A stretch of 64,000 nt of DNA from Comamonadaceae bacterium (GCA_947448735.1 CANFOS010000004.1:124001-188000); one strand, 5' to 3'. Positions 19,874 through 30,377 are shown, counted from the stretch's first letter. The notes: a model not told the origin generated them from the letters alone. Numbers and translations: made by a program.

Positions 19874-20361
19874 TGATTAGAGAAAAAATGACTCTAACCC
19901 TTATCAATCGTGCGCAAGCTGCTATTTTTATAGTAGCGTTTGGATTTGTTTCGATGCCCGCGGGTGCCCAGTCAGCAGCCTCAGCCAGTGCCACGCCTGT
20001 CGGCTTGTGGCGCAATATTGACGACAAAACCGGTCAGGCCAAGGCGGAGATTCGCATCACTGCAAACGCTGCCGGCGTGCTGACGGGTGTGATTGAAAAA
20101 CCCTTGATCAAGGCTGTTGAACTCAATTGCAGCATGTGCACCGATGACCGCAAGGACAAGCCCAAGCTGGGCATGGAGATCATTCGCGGCGCGGTCAAAG
20201 CGGAAGGCAAAGACGTCTGGGAAAAGGGCCAAATCTTGGAGCCCGACAGCGGCAAAAACTACACGCTGCGCCTCACGCCTATTGAGGGTGGTAGCAAGTT
20301 AGAGGTGCGTGGCTCCATTGGGCCGTTTGGACGAACACAAACCTGGGTGCGTGTTCAGTAA
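19873..20361 (+). CDS. DUF2147 domain-containing secreted protein
   Basis: Signal peptide then GLWRNIDDKTGQAKAEIRITANAAGVLTGVIEK; start codon overlaps the ACAD stop. Confidence 0.85.
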   Translation: MIREKMTLTLINRAQAAIFIVAFGFVSMPAGAQSAASASATPVGLWRNIDDKTGQAKAEIRITANAAGVLTGVIEKPLIKAVELNCSMCTDDRKDKPKLGMEIIRGAVKAEGKDVWEKGQILEPDSGKNYTLRLTPIEGGSKLEVRGSIGPFGRTQTWVRVQ

Positions 20362-20396
20362 AAGCGCCTCGTATTGACTTCATACGAAAGAAACAC

Positions 20397-22817
20397 ATGT
20401 CAAGATTCATGGTTAAAAAAGTGGCCGTTTTAGGCGCAGGCGTGATGGGTGCGCAAATCGCTGCCCATCTGGTCAATTGCAAAATCCCGGTCGTATTGTT
20501 TGATTTGGCAGCCAAGGAGGGGCCAAAAAACGGCATCGTGACCCGCGCAGTGGAGGGCTTAAAAAAGCTCAAACCCGCGCCGCTCGGTGTCTCCGAAGAC
20601 GCGGCGCTGATTCAGCCGGCCAACTACGAAGAGCATATGGACGTGCTCAAGGAGTGCGACCTGATCATTGAAGCCATTGCCGAGCGCATGGACTGGAAAA
20701 CCGACCTGTATCACAAGATTGCCCCTTACATTGCCAAAGAGGCGATTGTGGCCAGCAACACCTCGGGCCTGTCGATCACCCAGCTCAGTCAGGCCTTGCC
20801 CGAAACGATGAAGCCGCGCTTTTGCGGCATTCACTTTTTCAACCCGCCGCGCTACATGACGCTGGTTGAGCTGATCAACACGCCAACCACCGGTGCGAAT
20901 GTGCTTGACAACCTGGAAGCCTTCGTCACCAGCGGCCTGGGCAAGAACGTGATTCGCGCCCATGACACCCCCAACTTTATTGCCAACCGCATCGGTATTG
21001 CTGGCATGCTGGCGATCATCAAGCAAACTGAAGCTTTCGGCTTGACCTATGACGTGGTCGATGACTTGACGGGTAAAAAACTCGGCCGTGCCAGCTCTGG
21101 CACTTACCGTACGGCGGATGTTGTCGGCCTGGACACCATGGCGCATGTGATCAAAACGCTTCAAGACAACCTCGGCGAGGGCAAACAAACACCTGACCCG
21201 TTCTCAGGCATGTACGGCACACCGACCGTGCTGGCCAAGCTGCTCGAAGCAAAAAGCCTGGGTCAAAAAACAGGTGCCGGTTTCTACAAAAAAGTAGGCC
21301 GCGACATCCTGCGGCTTGACCCTGAAAGCATGGAATACGTCGCTGGTGGCGCCAAGGCCAACGACGTGGTGGGCCGCATGCTGAAAAAGCCTGCCGGTGA
21401 GCGCTTGGCTTTGCTGCGCCATGCAGAAGGTGCCGAGGCGCGCTTTTTGTGGGCTATTTTGCGCGACCAGTTTCATTACGCTGCGGTGCACCTGCAAACC
21501 ATTGCTGAAACCGCACGCGACATTGACCTGGCGATGCGTTGGGGCTTTGGTGCCAAGCAAGGCCCGTTTGAGCTGTGGCAGCAAGCGGGCTGGTTGCAAG
21601 TGGCGAACTGGATCAAGGAAGACATTGACACCGGCAAAACCCTGTCCAGCGCGCCGCTGCCTGACTGGGTGTTCAAAGGGCCGGTCGCCGAATCGAACAA
21701 TGGCTCGGGTGGCGTGCACACGCCGCAAGGTTCGTGGTCCGCATCGGCTCAACAATTCATCCTCAAGCGCGAGCTGCCGGTGTACGCGCGTCAGCATTTC
21801 CCTGAAGACGTGCTGGGCGCTAAAGCACCGTCTTTCATGACAGCCGGAACTACGCTGCATGAAGACGATGCGGTTCGGCTGTGGACCCTGGACGATGAGG
21901 TGCTGATCGCCAGTATCAAAACCAAAATGCATGCCATCAGCCCCGACGTGGCTGAAGGCTTGGCGCTTGGCATCGACATGGCCGAAAAAGGCTACAAGGG
22001 CATGGTGATCTGGTCAAACGACGAGATGTTCTCGGTTGGCGCTGACCTGCAAGCCATGCTGCCTGCCTTCATGATGAGTGGCGTTGATGCCATCGATGAG
22101 GTCGAGGCAGAGCTGCAAAACGTGATGCTGAAAATGCGTTATTCGACTGTGCCCGTGGTGTCCGCCATTCGCGGCTTGGCGCTTGGCGGCGGTTGCGAGA
22201 TGGCTGTGTATTCCGCCAAGCGGGTGGCGGCCATGGAAAGCTACATCGGCCTGGTAGAAGTCGGTGTGGGCCTGGTACCCGGTGCGGGCGGCCTGGCTTA
22301 TATTGCCCGTCGCGCGGCAGAAAACGCCGCCAAATCGACCCACAAAGACATGCTGCCGTTTTTGATTGAAGGCTTCACCGCCGCAGCCATGGCCACGGTG
22401 GGCACCAGCGCCATTGAAAGCCGCAAGCTGGGTTATTTGCTTGACAGCGATGTCATCGTGCCGCATGTCAATGAGCTGCTGTTTGTGGCGATCAATGAAG
22501 CGCGGGCCATGTTTGACTCAGGCTACCGTCCCCCTGTCAAACGCAGCTTTCCTGTGGTGGGCCGCAACGGTCTGGCCACCATCAAGGGTCAGCTCGTCAA
22601 CATGCGCGATGGCGGCTTTATCAGCGCGCATGACTTTCACATCGCCAGCCTGATTGCAGGCGTGGTGTGCGGCGGCGATGTTGACAACGGCACGCTGGTC
22701 ACCGAGGCGTATTTGATGACCTTGGAACGCAAGGCATTTTGCTCGCTGCTTGAGCATCCAAAAACGCAAGAACGCATCATGGGCATGATGTCCACTGGCA
22801 AGCCTGTACGTAATTGA
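20397..22817 (+). CDS. 3-hydroxyacyl-CoA dehydrogenase / enoyl-CoA hydratase fusion
   Basis: VKKVAVLGAGVMGAQIAAHL, IHFFNPPRYMTLVELI, IRGLALGGGCEMAVYSAKRV. Confidence 0.94.
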   Translation: MSRFMVKKVAVLGAGVMGAQIAAHLVNCKIPVVLFDLAAKEGPKNGIVTRAVEGLKKLKPAPLGVSEDAALIQPANYEEHMDVLKECDLIIEAIAERMDWKTDLYHKIAPYIAKEAIVASNTSGLSITQLSQALPETMKPRFCGIHFFNPPRYMTLVELINTPTTGANVLDNLEAFVTSGLGKNVIRAHDTPNFIANRIGIAGMLAIIKQTEAFGLTYDVVDDLTGKKLGRASSGTYRTADVVGLDTMAHVIKTLQDNLGEGKQTPDPFSGMYGTPTVLAKLLEAKSLGQKTGAGFYKKVGRDILRLDPESMEYVAGGAKANDVVGRMLKKPAGERLALLRHAEGAEARFLWAILRDQFHYAAVHLQTIAETARDIDLAMRWGFGAKQGPFELWQQAGWLQVANWIKEDIDTGKTLSSAPLPDWVFKGPVAESNNGSGGVHTPQGSWSASAQQFILKRELPVYARQHFPEDVLGAKAPSFMTAGTTLHEDDAVRLWTLDDEVLIASIKTKMHAISPDVAEGLALGIDMAEKGYKGMVIWSNDEMFSVGADLQAMLPAFMMSGVDAIDEVEAELQNVMLKMRYSTVPVVSAIRGLALGGGCEMAVYSAKRVAAMESYIGLVEVGVGLVPGAGGLAYIARRAAENAAKSTHKDMLPFLIEGFTAAAMATVGTSAIESRKLGYLLDSDVIVPHVNELLFVAINEARAMFDSGYRPPVKRSFPVVGRNGLATIKGQLVNMRDGGFISAHDFHIASLIAGVVCGGDVDNGTLVTEAYLMTLERKAFCSLLEHPKTQERIMGMMSTGKPVRN

Positions 22818-23326
22818 ACATGACGTACACCCCCAATCGCCTGGAGCGCCAGCTTGAGCGCCTCAATGAAGTGCCAGCTTTTGCCCGACCCTGGTTTCGC
22901 AGCGTGGTGATGGGGCGTGCCGTGCCATTTACCGGCACGGCCAAGCTGCGCTACGAAGAAATGTCTGCCAGCAGCGTGCAAATCTTGGTGGCCAATAACC
23001 ACAAGGTACACAACCACATCGGCGGCGTGCATGCCGTGGCCAGCACGCTGGCTGCTGAAACCGCCACAGGGATGGTGATGGGCATGAACGTGCGTGATGA
23101 CTGCATTCCGGTGGTCAAAGACATGCGCGTGCAGTTCAAAAAGCGCGGCCAAGGCGCCATGCGCGCTGTGGCCACGCTCAGCGATGTGCAGCGCGAGCTG
23201 ATCCGCAGCACCACCAAAGGCGAAGTCACGGTGGCTGTGACGGTGACTGACGAATCGGGCAACCAGCCCATCGAGTGTGAATTCATCTGGGCCTGGGTTC
23301 CTTCTCAACGCCCCACCCAAAACTGA
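22814..23326 (+). CDS. DUF4442-type hotdog-fold thioesterase-like protein
   Basis: NNHKVHNHIGGVHAVASTLAAETATGMVMGMNVRDDCIPVVKDMRVQFKKR; in the beta-oxidation operon. Confidence 0.75.
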   Translation: MNMTYTPNRLERQLERLNEVPAFARPWFRSVVMGRAVPFTGTAKLRYEEMSASSVQILVANNHKVHNHIGGVHAVASTLAAETATGMVMGMNVRDDCIPVVKDMRVQFKKRGQGAMRAVATLSDVQRELIRSTTKGEVTVAVTVTDESGNQPIECEFIWAWVPSQRPTQN

Positions 23327-23374
23327 AAACACCAAACACGATATTTAATGCCCCTGCAGGCACAAGGACTCACC

Positions 23375-24574
23375 ATGAGCAAACAAATTCAAGAAGCCTA
23401 TATCGTTGCCGCGACCCGCACACCGATTGGCCGTTCGCATCGCGGGTTTTTCCGCAACACCCGACCTGACGACCTGTTGGTCAAGGCCTTGCAAGCCGCT
23501 CTGGCGCAGGTGCCTGCGCTGGACCCAAACGCGATTGAAGACATCATTTGCGGCTGCGCCATTCCTGAAGGCCCGCAGGGCCTGAACATTGCGCGTATTG
23601 GCGCGGTGCTGGCCGGCCTGCCCACCAGCGTGGGCGGCATCACGGTGAACCGTTTCTGCGCGTCGGGTCTGTCGGCCGTGCAAATGGCGGCGGACCGCAT
23701 TCGTGTCGGTGAGGCTGACGTCATGATTGCAGCGGGCGTTGAAAGCATGAGCATGGTGCCCATGTCGGGCAACTCGCCGTCACTGTCGCCCGCCATGTTT
23801 GCAAACGATGAAAACATCGGCATCGCTTACGGCATGGGCCTGACCGCCGAGAAGGTCGCGCAGCAATGGAAAGTCTCGCGTACCGCGCAAGACGAGTTTG
23901 CCTACGCCTCACATATGAAGGCCCTCAAGGCGCAGCAGGCCGGCGAGTTCATGAACGAAATCACGTCGGTTGAAGTCACCGACCGCAGCGCGAATCTGGA
24001 AACCGGAGAAGTCATCACCACCACCCGCACTGTGAACATGGACGAAGGCGCACGGCCTGACACCACCGTTGAAGGTCTGGCAAAACTCAAAACGGTTTTT
24101 GCAGCGCGTGGCTCGGTCACCGCGGGCAACAGCTCGCAAACGTCGGACGGCGCCGGTGCGCTCATTCTGGCCAGTGAAAAAGCCGTCAAGCAATTTGGCC
24201 TGAAGCCGTTGGCACGCTTTGTCAGCTATGCCGCCAAGGGCGTGCCGCCGCACATCATGGGCATCGGCCCGATCGAGGCGATTCCGGCTGCGCTGCGCTA
24301 TGCCGGCTTGAAGCAGGACGACATCGACTGGTTTGAACTGAACGAGGCTTTTGCCGCGCAGTCGCTGGCCGTTATTAACACGCTGGGGCTGGACCCCGCC
24401 AAGGTCAATCCGATGGGCGGTGCGATTGCCCTGGGCCATCCGCTGGGCGCGACCGGTGCCATTCGTGCGGCAACCGTGATTCATGCCTTGCAACGCCACC
24501 AGCTCAAGTACGGCATGGTGACGATGTGCGTGGGCATGGGGCAGGGCGCTGCGGGTATTTTTGAGCGGGTGTAG
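23375..24574 (+). CDS. Acetyl-CoA C-acyltransferase (thiolase)
   Basis: ITVNRFCASGLSAVQMAADRI, NPMGGAIALGHPLGATGA, GMVTMCVGMGQGAAGIFE. Confidence 0.95.
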   Translation: MSKQIQEAYIVAATRTPIGRSHRGFFRNTRPDDLLVKALQAALAQVPALDPNAIEDIICGCAIPEGPQGLNIARIGAVLAGLPTSVGGITVNRFCASGLSAVQMAADRIRVGEADVMIAAGVESMSMVPMSGNSPSLSPAMFANDENIGIAYGMGLTAEKVAQQWKVSRTAQDEFAYASHMKALKAQQAGEFMNEITSVEVTDRSANLETGEVITTTRTVNMDEGARPDTTVEGLAKLKTVFAARGSVTAGNSSQTSDGAGALILASEKAVKQFGLKPLARFVSYAAKGVPPHIMGIGPIEAIPAALRYAGLKQDDIDWFELNEAFAAQSLAVINTLGLDPAKVNPMGGAIALGHPLGATGAIRAATVIHALQRHQLKYGMVTMCVGMGQGAAGIFERV

Positions 24575-24637
24575 TCAGAAATGGTCTGAAAACCACCTCA
24601 AAAGATCGCATTACGGTATGTTGTAGGATATGTCGTA

Positions 24638-24686
24638 GGCCTCCAGGCCAATGAATACAAGCGCAAGTAGCTATCAAGAATAGAGC
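24638..24686 (-). repeat. Family A dispersed repeat copy
   Basis: minus strand gctctattcttgatagctacttgcgcttgtattcattggcctggaggcc. Confidence 0.8.
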
Positions 24687-24695
24687 ATTTGAAAA

Positions 24696-25520
24696 ATGAG
24701 CCATCACCCGTTTGACCAGGCCCTGCAGCTGATGCCAGGCGAAGCTGCCAACACTTTCGCCGGCGCCACCGCCCCTGATTACTGGAACATGGTGGGCCCG
24801 TTCGGCGGCTACACGGCGGCCCTGGCAGTCAGGGCCGTCATGCAGCACCCGGCATTGTTGGGCGAGCCTGTGGCCTTGACGGTCAACTACGCGGGCGCGA
24901 CGACGCAAGGCCCGTTCACCGTCACGGCCACGCCTGCCCGCACCAGTCGCTCGACCCAGCACTGGGTGATTGCCCTGAGTCAAACCAGTCCCACCGGCCA
25001 GCCAGAAGTCGCCATGACCGCCACCGTCATGACGGCACTCAAGCGCGATACCTGGCAAGCCAATGACATGCCCATGCCGGTGGTGACGCCAGTGAACGCG
25101 GCGACGAAAGACCGCCACGACGGTGCGCCTGTCTGGTTTGACCGATACGATATGCGCTTCGTTCATGGCAGCATTCCGGCGCAATTTGATGGCCGCGAGG
25201 CCAGCAGTGTGACGCAGCTGTGGATGCGCGACGAGCCACCGCGACCGCTGGACTTTGCGTCCCTGACCGCCATGGCCGATGTGTTCTACCCCCGCATCTG
25301 GCTGCGCCGCGCCAAACGGGTTGCCGCTGGCACCGTGTCGATGACCACCTACTTTCATGCGAGCCAGGCCCAGATGTCAGATGTGGGCACCGGCTACCTG
25401 CTGGGCCAGGCCCAGGCACAGGCTTTTCGCCACGGGTTTTTTGACCAGACGGCGCAGTTGTGGTCTGAAGACGGCACGCTGCTGGCGACCAGCACGCAGC
25501 TGGTTTATTACAAGGAATAG
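24696..25520 (+). CDS. Acyl-CoA thioesterase, TesB-like (double hotdog)
   Basis: YWNMVGPFGGYTAALAVRAVMQHP, GREASSVTQLWMRDEPPRPLDFASLTAMADVFYPRIW. Confidence 0.83.
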   Translation: MSHHPFDQALQLMPGEAANTFAGATAPDYWNMVGPFGGYTAALAVRAVMQHPALLGEPVALTVNYAGATTQGPFTVTATPARTSRSTQHWVIALSQTSPTGQPEVAMTATVMTALKRDTWQANDMPMPVVTPVNAATKDRHDGAPVWFDRYDMRFVHGSIPAQFDGREASSVTQLWMRDEPPRPLDFASLTAMADVFYPRIWLRRAKRVAAGTVSMTTYFHASQAQMSDVGTGYLLGQAQAQAFRHGFFDQTAQLWSEDGTLLATSTQLVYYKE

Positions 25521-25592
25521 CGGCGGTCTGGATTGATCGGTCGTGGGCTTTAAACTCATGACATTTCACCTGTGGCACAACCTGAGACACCC

Positions 25593-26372
25593 ATGACTAC
25601 TTCACCCATCGCCGAAATTCTCACCCACCTGGATGCGGGCGTCTTGAGCCTGACCATCAACCGCCTGGACAGAAAAAATTCGATCACTGCCGTCATGTAC
25701 GCGGCGATGGCTGATGTGCTGATGGCGGCTGAAAGCAATGATGCTGTGCGCGTTCTGGTCATTCAGGGCCATGAAACGATTTTTTCAGCGGGCAATGACA
25801 TTGGCGATTTTTTAAACAAACCGCCTTCGACGCAAGACGCCCCGGTGTTTCGTTTTCTGCACGCCATCAGCGCTTTTACAAAGCCTATCGTGGCCGCTGT
25901 CTGTGGCCCGGCCGTGGGCATTGGCACCACGCTGCTGATGCATTGCGATCTGATTTACGCAGGCGACAACGCGGCCTTCTCGATGCCGTTTGTCAACTTG
26001 GGGCTGTGCCCGGAAGCCGGCTCCAGTCTGCTGGTGCCGCAACTGATGGGCTACCCGCGCGCCGCCGAGGCGCTGCTGCTGGGTGAGCCCTTTACGGCTG
26101 AAACGGCATTGGAGATGGGCCTGATCAACCGCATCGTGCCGCCTGCCGAAGCGAGTGCTTTGGCGCATCAACAAGCCAAAAAGCTGGCCGCCAAGCCGCT
26201 GACATCCGTCATCGAAACCAAGCGACTGATGAAGCAAGCCAACGCCGGTGCGGTCAAACAGCGCATTCACGATGAAAGTCTGAGCTTTGGGCGAATGCTG
26301 TCGGAGCCGGCTGCGCGTGAGGCTTTCACAGCGTTCATGCAAAAGCGCAAGCCTGATTTTTCACAGATTTAA
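25593..26372 (+). CDS. Enoyl-CoA hydratase/isomerase family protein
   Basis: FSAGNDIGDF, AVCGPAVGIGTTLLMHCDLIYAGDNAAFSMPFVNLGLCPEAGSS. Confidence 0.92.
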   Translation: MTTSPIAEILTHLDAGVLSLTINRLDRKNSITAVMYAAMADVLMAAESNDAVRVLVIQGHETIFSAGNDIGDFLNKPPSTQDAPVFRFLHAISAFTKPIVAAVCGPAVGIGTTLLMHCDLIYAGDNAAFSMPFVNLGLCPEAGSSLLVPQLMGYPRAAEALLLGEPFTAETALEMGLINRIVPPAEASALAHQQAKKLAAKPLTSVIETKRLMKQANAGAVKQRIHDESLSFGRMLSEPAAREAFTAFMQKRKPDFSQI

Positions 26373-26398
26373 ATCAACAGCCAAATCCATTAGAAAAA

Positions 26399-26448
26399 GG
26401 CCTTCTGGGCCAATGAATATCTATGCTATCAGCTACTAAGAATGTAGC
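26399..26448 (-). repeat. Family A dispersed repeat copy
   Basis: minus strand gctacattcttagtagctgatagcatagatattcattggcccagaaggcc. Confidence 0.8.
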
Positions 26449-26457
26449 GAGCTGGGG

Positions 26458-27261
26458 CTAACGCAGCGACGGCAAACCAATGCCTGCTGCGTCAAAGCCG
26501 CCATCCACCGCCAGCACCTGGCCATTGATGTAGCTGGCTGCCGGGCTGCATAAAAACCCCACCCCTTCTGCAATTTCTTCGGGTGTGCCGTAGCGTGCCA
26601 ACGGAATGGCATCAGCGTAGTCGGCCCGAATGGCTGCGCTATGCACCTTCTTGGCCATGTCGGTATCCACCGGACCGGGTGCGATGGCGTTGACGCGAAT
26701 TCCCATGTTGCCCAGCTCGACGGCTTGCTGTTTTGTCAAATGGATGATGGCCGCCTTGCTGGTACCGTAGGCCACCCGCAACGCGCTGGCCCGCAAGCCT
26801 GAAATGGACGCGATATTGACAACCGCACCAAAGCCGCCAGCAGCTTTGGCCTGATCGCCGGCATTTCTGAGCATCACCGGCGCACAGGCCTGGGTGCATA
26901 AAAAGGCACCATCGAGGTTGACCGACATCACCTGCCGCCATTCATCAAAGGTGTGCTCCAGCAGCGGCTTGAAAACCGCGACACCTGCATTGTTGACCAG
27001 CGCATCGATGCGGCCAAATGTGCTGCTGACCCGGTCGATTGCCGTTGTGACTGAGGCTGGACTGGCCACATCACAGTGCAGTGCCAAAACGCGCGCGGAT
27101 TCGCGCAATGCTGCACTGGCCTGTTGGAGCTCTGCGTTGTCAATGTCGAGCAACGCAACCCGGTAGCCACGCGCTAAAAACCATTTGGCGCAAGCCAGGC
27201 CAATGCCGCGGGCAGCCCCTGTGATGATGGCGACCGGTTGGCTTGATAAATGGGTTGTCAT
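26458..27261 (-). CDS. SDR family oxidoreductase (FabG-like)
   Basis: VAIITGAARGIGLACAKWFLARG, YGTSKAAIIHLTKQQAVELGNMGIRVNAIAPGPVDT. Confidence 0.92.
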   Translation of the reverse strand: MTTHLSSQPVAIITGAARGIGLACAKWFLARGYRVALLDIDNAELQQASAALRESARVLALHCDVASPASVTTAIDRVSSTFGRIDALVNNAGVAVFKPLLEHTFDEWRQVMSVNLDGAFLCTQACAPVMLRNAGDQAKAAGGFGAVVNIASISGLRASALRVAYGTSKAAIIHLTKQQAVELGNMGIRVNAIAPGPVDTDMAKKVHSAAIRADYADAIPLARYGTPEEIAEGVGFLCSPAASYINGQVLAVDGGFDAAGIGLPSLR

Positions 27262-27546
27262 GACAGTGTCGGGTTAGGTTAAAGCGTGATGAGCCAGATG
27301 CCTGGTGCTTGAGTGGCCCATTTTGCCCAGTTTTTCATCAAGTCTTTGAATCGGCGCCGGCAGACATGCCCTGGTGTTTGTCAGCGCACGCCTACATCGC
27401 TTCGCACAAATAACGCGCATACGGGCTCTTCCAGTCAGCGGGCAGCAGGGCGTGGGCCAGCTTCGGCTCGGGCGGCAACCGTGCGACAGCCATGGATCAG
27501 CAGCGTGCGTATAAGCAGACGGAGTCGATAGGTGACAATCACACCC

Positions 27547-28047
27547 ATGACTGAACCATCACCTGCCCCGCTGAATACAACCGCTGAAATGGAAATCGAT
27601 ATCGACACTGTCAGTAGCCTGAAAAACCTGTTTGAAGAAAAAATTGTCTTCAATCAGCTGTTGGGCTTGAGGTTGAATGTGGTGACGGCGACGCATGTGT
27701 CTGTCGGCATGGCCATGCGGCCCGAGCTGATTGGTAACTTCAGCGAAGGGCGGTTGCATGGCGGTGTGATCAGTGCCGCGCTGGACACCACGGGCGGTAT
27801 CGCGGTCACGGCAGGGCTGTGTGCCCGTTATGCCGGCGATCGCTTTGAGCAGCATGCGTTGCGTTTCGCCAAATTGGGAACGATTGACCTGCGAATTGAC
27901 TACCTGCGGCCCGGCATCAGCACACATTTTGAAATCCGTGCACAGGTCATCCGCTTGGGTGCACGCATTGCCAACACACGCATGGAATTTTTGGGCGCTG
28001 ACGGCAAGCTGCTGGCCACCGGCAACGGGGTTTACATCATTTCCTGA
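27547..28047 (+). CDS. Hotdog thioesterase (YigI/PaaI type)
   Basis: NFSEGRLHGGVISAALDTTGGIAVTAGL; ATG 27547. Confidence 0.82.
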   Translation: MTEPSPAPLNTTAEMEIDIDTVSSLKNLFEEKIVFNQLLGLRLNVVTATHVSVGMAMRPELIGNFSEGRLHGGVISAALDTTGGIAVTAGLCARYAGDRFEQHALRFAKLGTIDLRIDYLRPGISTHFEIRAQVIRLGARIANTRMEFLGADGKLLATGNGVYIIS

Positions 28048-28508
28048 GTTTTCTCGACTTTGCTCTGAATTTTGCGCGGCCGGCCCGCATCGTCGATGGC
28101 GACGTAGGTCAGGCTGGCTTCGGTCACTTTCACATACTTTTTCTGGCTGTGAAAACGCTCTGCATACACCTCGACCTGTACCGTCACAGAGGTGTTGCCA
28201 ATGCGGGTCACATCGGCAAAAAAGCTCAAAATATCGCCAACCCGGACAGGCTGCTTGAAAATAAACTGGTTCACCGCAACGGTGGCCATCCGGCCATTGA
28301 CGTAGCGGGCGGGCACCACAGCGCCGGCCAGGTCGACCTGGGCCATGACCCAGCCACCAAAAATATCGCCGTTGGCGTTGCAATCCGCTGGCATCGGGAT
28401 GACCTTGAGCACCAGTTCCTTATCAACCGGTAGCGCGACGTTGGGCGTCGTCAGCAACTCTGCGGCATGAGAACTTGAGTGACGGCTTGATTCGGTGTTC
28501 ATAGGCAC
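28032..28508 (-). CDS. Acyl-CoA thioesterase, YciA/BFIT type
   Basis: MPADCNANGDIFGGWVMAQVDLAGAVVPARYVNGRMATVAVNQFIFKQPVRVGDILSF. Confidence 0.9.
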   Translation of the reverse strand: MPMNTESSRHSSSHAAELLTTPNVALPVDKELVLKVIPMPADCNANGDIFGGWVMAQVDLAGAVVPARYVNGRMATVAVNQFIFKQPVRVGDILSFFADVTRIGNTSVTVQVEVYAERFHSQKKYVKVTEASLTYVAIDDAGRPRKIQSKVEKTQEMM

Positions 28509-28547
28509 AATCTATGGCAAAACTAACAAAGATTGCGATTGTCCCTT

Positions 28548-30377
28548 ATGCGTTCCATGGCTCCAAGCGCCCCCTCCACACCAGATCCAACCCTATCAAC
28601 CACTGGCCCTGCCGCCCCTGCCCGTTCTGACTGGGACACGCTAAAACGCCTGTTCCCCTACCTTTGGGACTACAAGTGGCGCGTGCTCGCCGCCCTGAGT
28701 TTCATGGTCGGCGCCAAGCTGGGCAATGTGGGTGTGCCGTTGTTGCTGAAGAATTTGGTCGACACCATGAACATCAAGCCCGGCGACACACAGGCGCTGC
28801 TGGTGGTGCCTGCCGCGCTGCTGCTGGGCTACGGCCTGCTGCGCTTGTCAACCTCGTTGTTCACCGAGCTGCGTGAGCTGGTTTTTGCAAAAGCAACTGA
28901 GGGTGCGTCGCGCAAAATCTCGCTACAGGTCTTTCGGCACCTGCATGCGCTCAGCTTGCGCTTTCATCTGGAGCGTCAGACCGGCGGCATGACACGGGAC
29001 ATCGAACGCGGCACCCGCGGCGTGCAGTCGCTGATCTCTTATTCTCTGTACAGCATCATCCCCACGTTGATTGAAGTGGGTCTGGTGCTCAGCATTCTGG
29101 CCGTCAAGTTTGACGTGTGGTTTGCCTGGATCACCCTGGCCGCACTGGCCTGCTACGTCACCTTTACCGTCACCGTGACGGAGTGGCGCAGCAAGTTTCG
29201 CAAGCAGATGAACGAGCTCGACTCGTCAGCGCACAGCCGGGCGATTGACTCGCTGTTGAACTACGAAACCGTCAAGTACTTCAACAACGAAGACTTTGAA
29301 ACCAGGCGCTATGACGAAAACCTGGAGCGCTACCGCAAAGCTGCCATCAAGAGCCAGCGCACCCTCAGCCTGCTCAACACCGGCCAGCAGCTCATCATTG
29401 CTGTGGGGCTGGTAGCCATGCTGTGGCGCGCCACACAGGGCGTGGTTGATGGCCGCATGACGCTGGGCGACCTGGTCATGGTCAACGCTTTCATGATCCA
29501 GCTTTATATTCCACTCGGATTTTTGGGCGTGATTTACCGCGAGATCAAGCAAAGCCTGACCGACCTGGACAAGATGTTCACGCTGATGGAAAAAGAGCGC
29601 GAGATTGCCGATGTGCCCGGTGCGCAGCCGATACAGATCAGCACGTCACCTGCGGTTAAGTTTGAAAACGTTAGCTTTGCGTATGAAGCGGCCAGGCCCA
29701 TTTTGAAGGAGGTGAGCTTTGAGATCCCGCCAGGTAAAACGGTTGCCGTGGTGGGGTCATCCGGCGCGGGAAAATCGACCCTGGCACGGTTGCTGTTCAG
29801 GTTTTATGACGTGCAGCAGGGCCGCATCACCATTGCCGGACAAGACATCAAGCAGGTCACCCAGGCCAGCGTGCGGCAAGCCATTGGTATCGTGCCGCAG
29901 GACACCGTGCTGTTCAACGACACCGTTGAATACAACATCGCCTATGGACAAACGGGCGCATCAAGGAAGCAGGTTGAAGAGGCTGCCAGGTCTGCCCGGA
30001 TTCACGACTTCATCAACAGCACGCCAAAGGGCTACGACACCATGGTGGGCGAGCGCGGGTTAAAGCTATCCGGCGGTGAAAAGCAGCGCGTGGCCATCGC
30101 CCGTACGCTGCTGAAAAACCCGCCGGTGGTGATCTTTGACGAAGCCACCTCGGCGCTTGATTCGGCCAACGAGCGTGCCATCCAAGGCGAACTGCGCGCC
30201 GCAGCGCAAAACAAGACCACGCTGGTCATCGCCCACCGCCTGTCCACGGTGGTGGATGCGCATGAGATTTTGGTGATGGAAGACGGCTGCATTGTGGAGC
30301 GCGGAACACATGCCGAACTGCTGGCTCAGGACCAAAAATACGCCAGGATGTGGAACTTGCAGCAGAGTGCTGAGTAG
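28548..30377 (+). CDS. ABC transporter ATP-binding/permease protein, Atm1/HMT type
   Basis: Walker A VGSSGAGKSTLARLLFRFYD, LSGGEKQRVAIARTLLKNPPVVIFDEATSALD. Confidence 0.93.
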   Translation: MRSMAPSAPSTPDPTLSTTGPAAPARSDWDTLKRLFPYLWDYKWRVLAALSFMVGAKLGNVGVPLLLKNLVDTMNIKPGDTQALLVVPAALLLGYGLLRLSTSLFTELRELVFAKATEGASRKISLQVFRHLHALSLRFHLERQTGGMTRDIERGTRGVQSLISYSLYSIIPTLIEVGLVLSILAVKFDVWFAWITLAALACYVTFTVTVTEWRSKFRKQMNELDSSAHSRAIDSLLNYETVKYFNNEDFETRRYDENLERYRKAAIKSQRTLSLLNTGQQLIIAVGLVAMLWRATQGVVDGRMTLGDLVMVNAFMIQLYIPLGFLGVIYREIKQSLTDLDKMFTLMEKEREIADVPGAQPIQISTSPAVKFENVSFAYEAARPILKEVSFEIPPGKTVAVVGSSGAGKSTLARLLFRFYDVQQGRITIAGQDIKQVTQASVRQAIGIVPQDTVLFNDTVEYNIAYGQTGASRKQVEEAARSARIHDFINSTPKGYDTMVGERGLKLSGGEKQRVAIARTLLKNPPVVIFDEATSALDSANERAIQGELRAAAQNKTTLVIAHRLSTVVDAHEILVMEDGCIVERGTHAELLAQDQKYARMWNLQQSAE

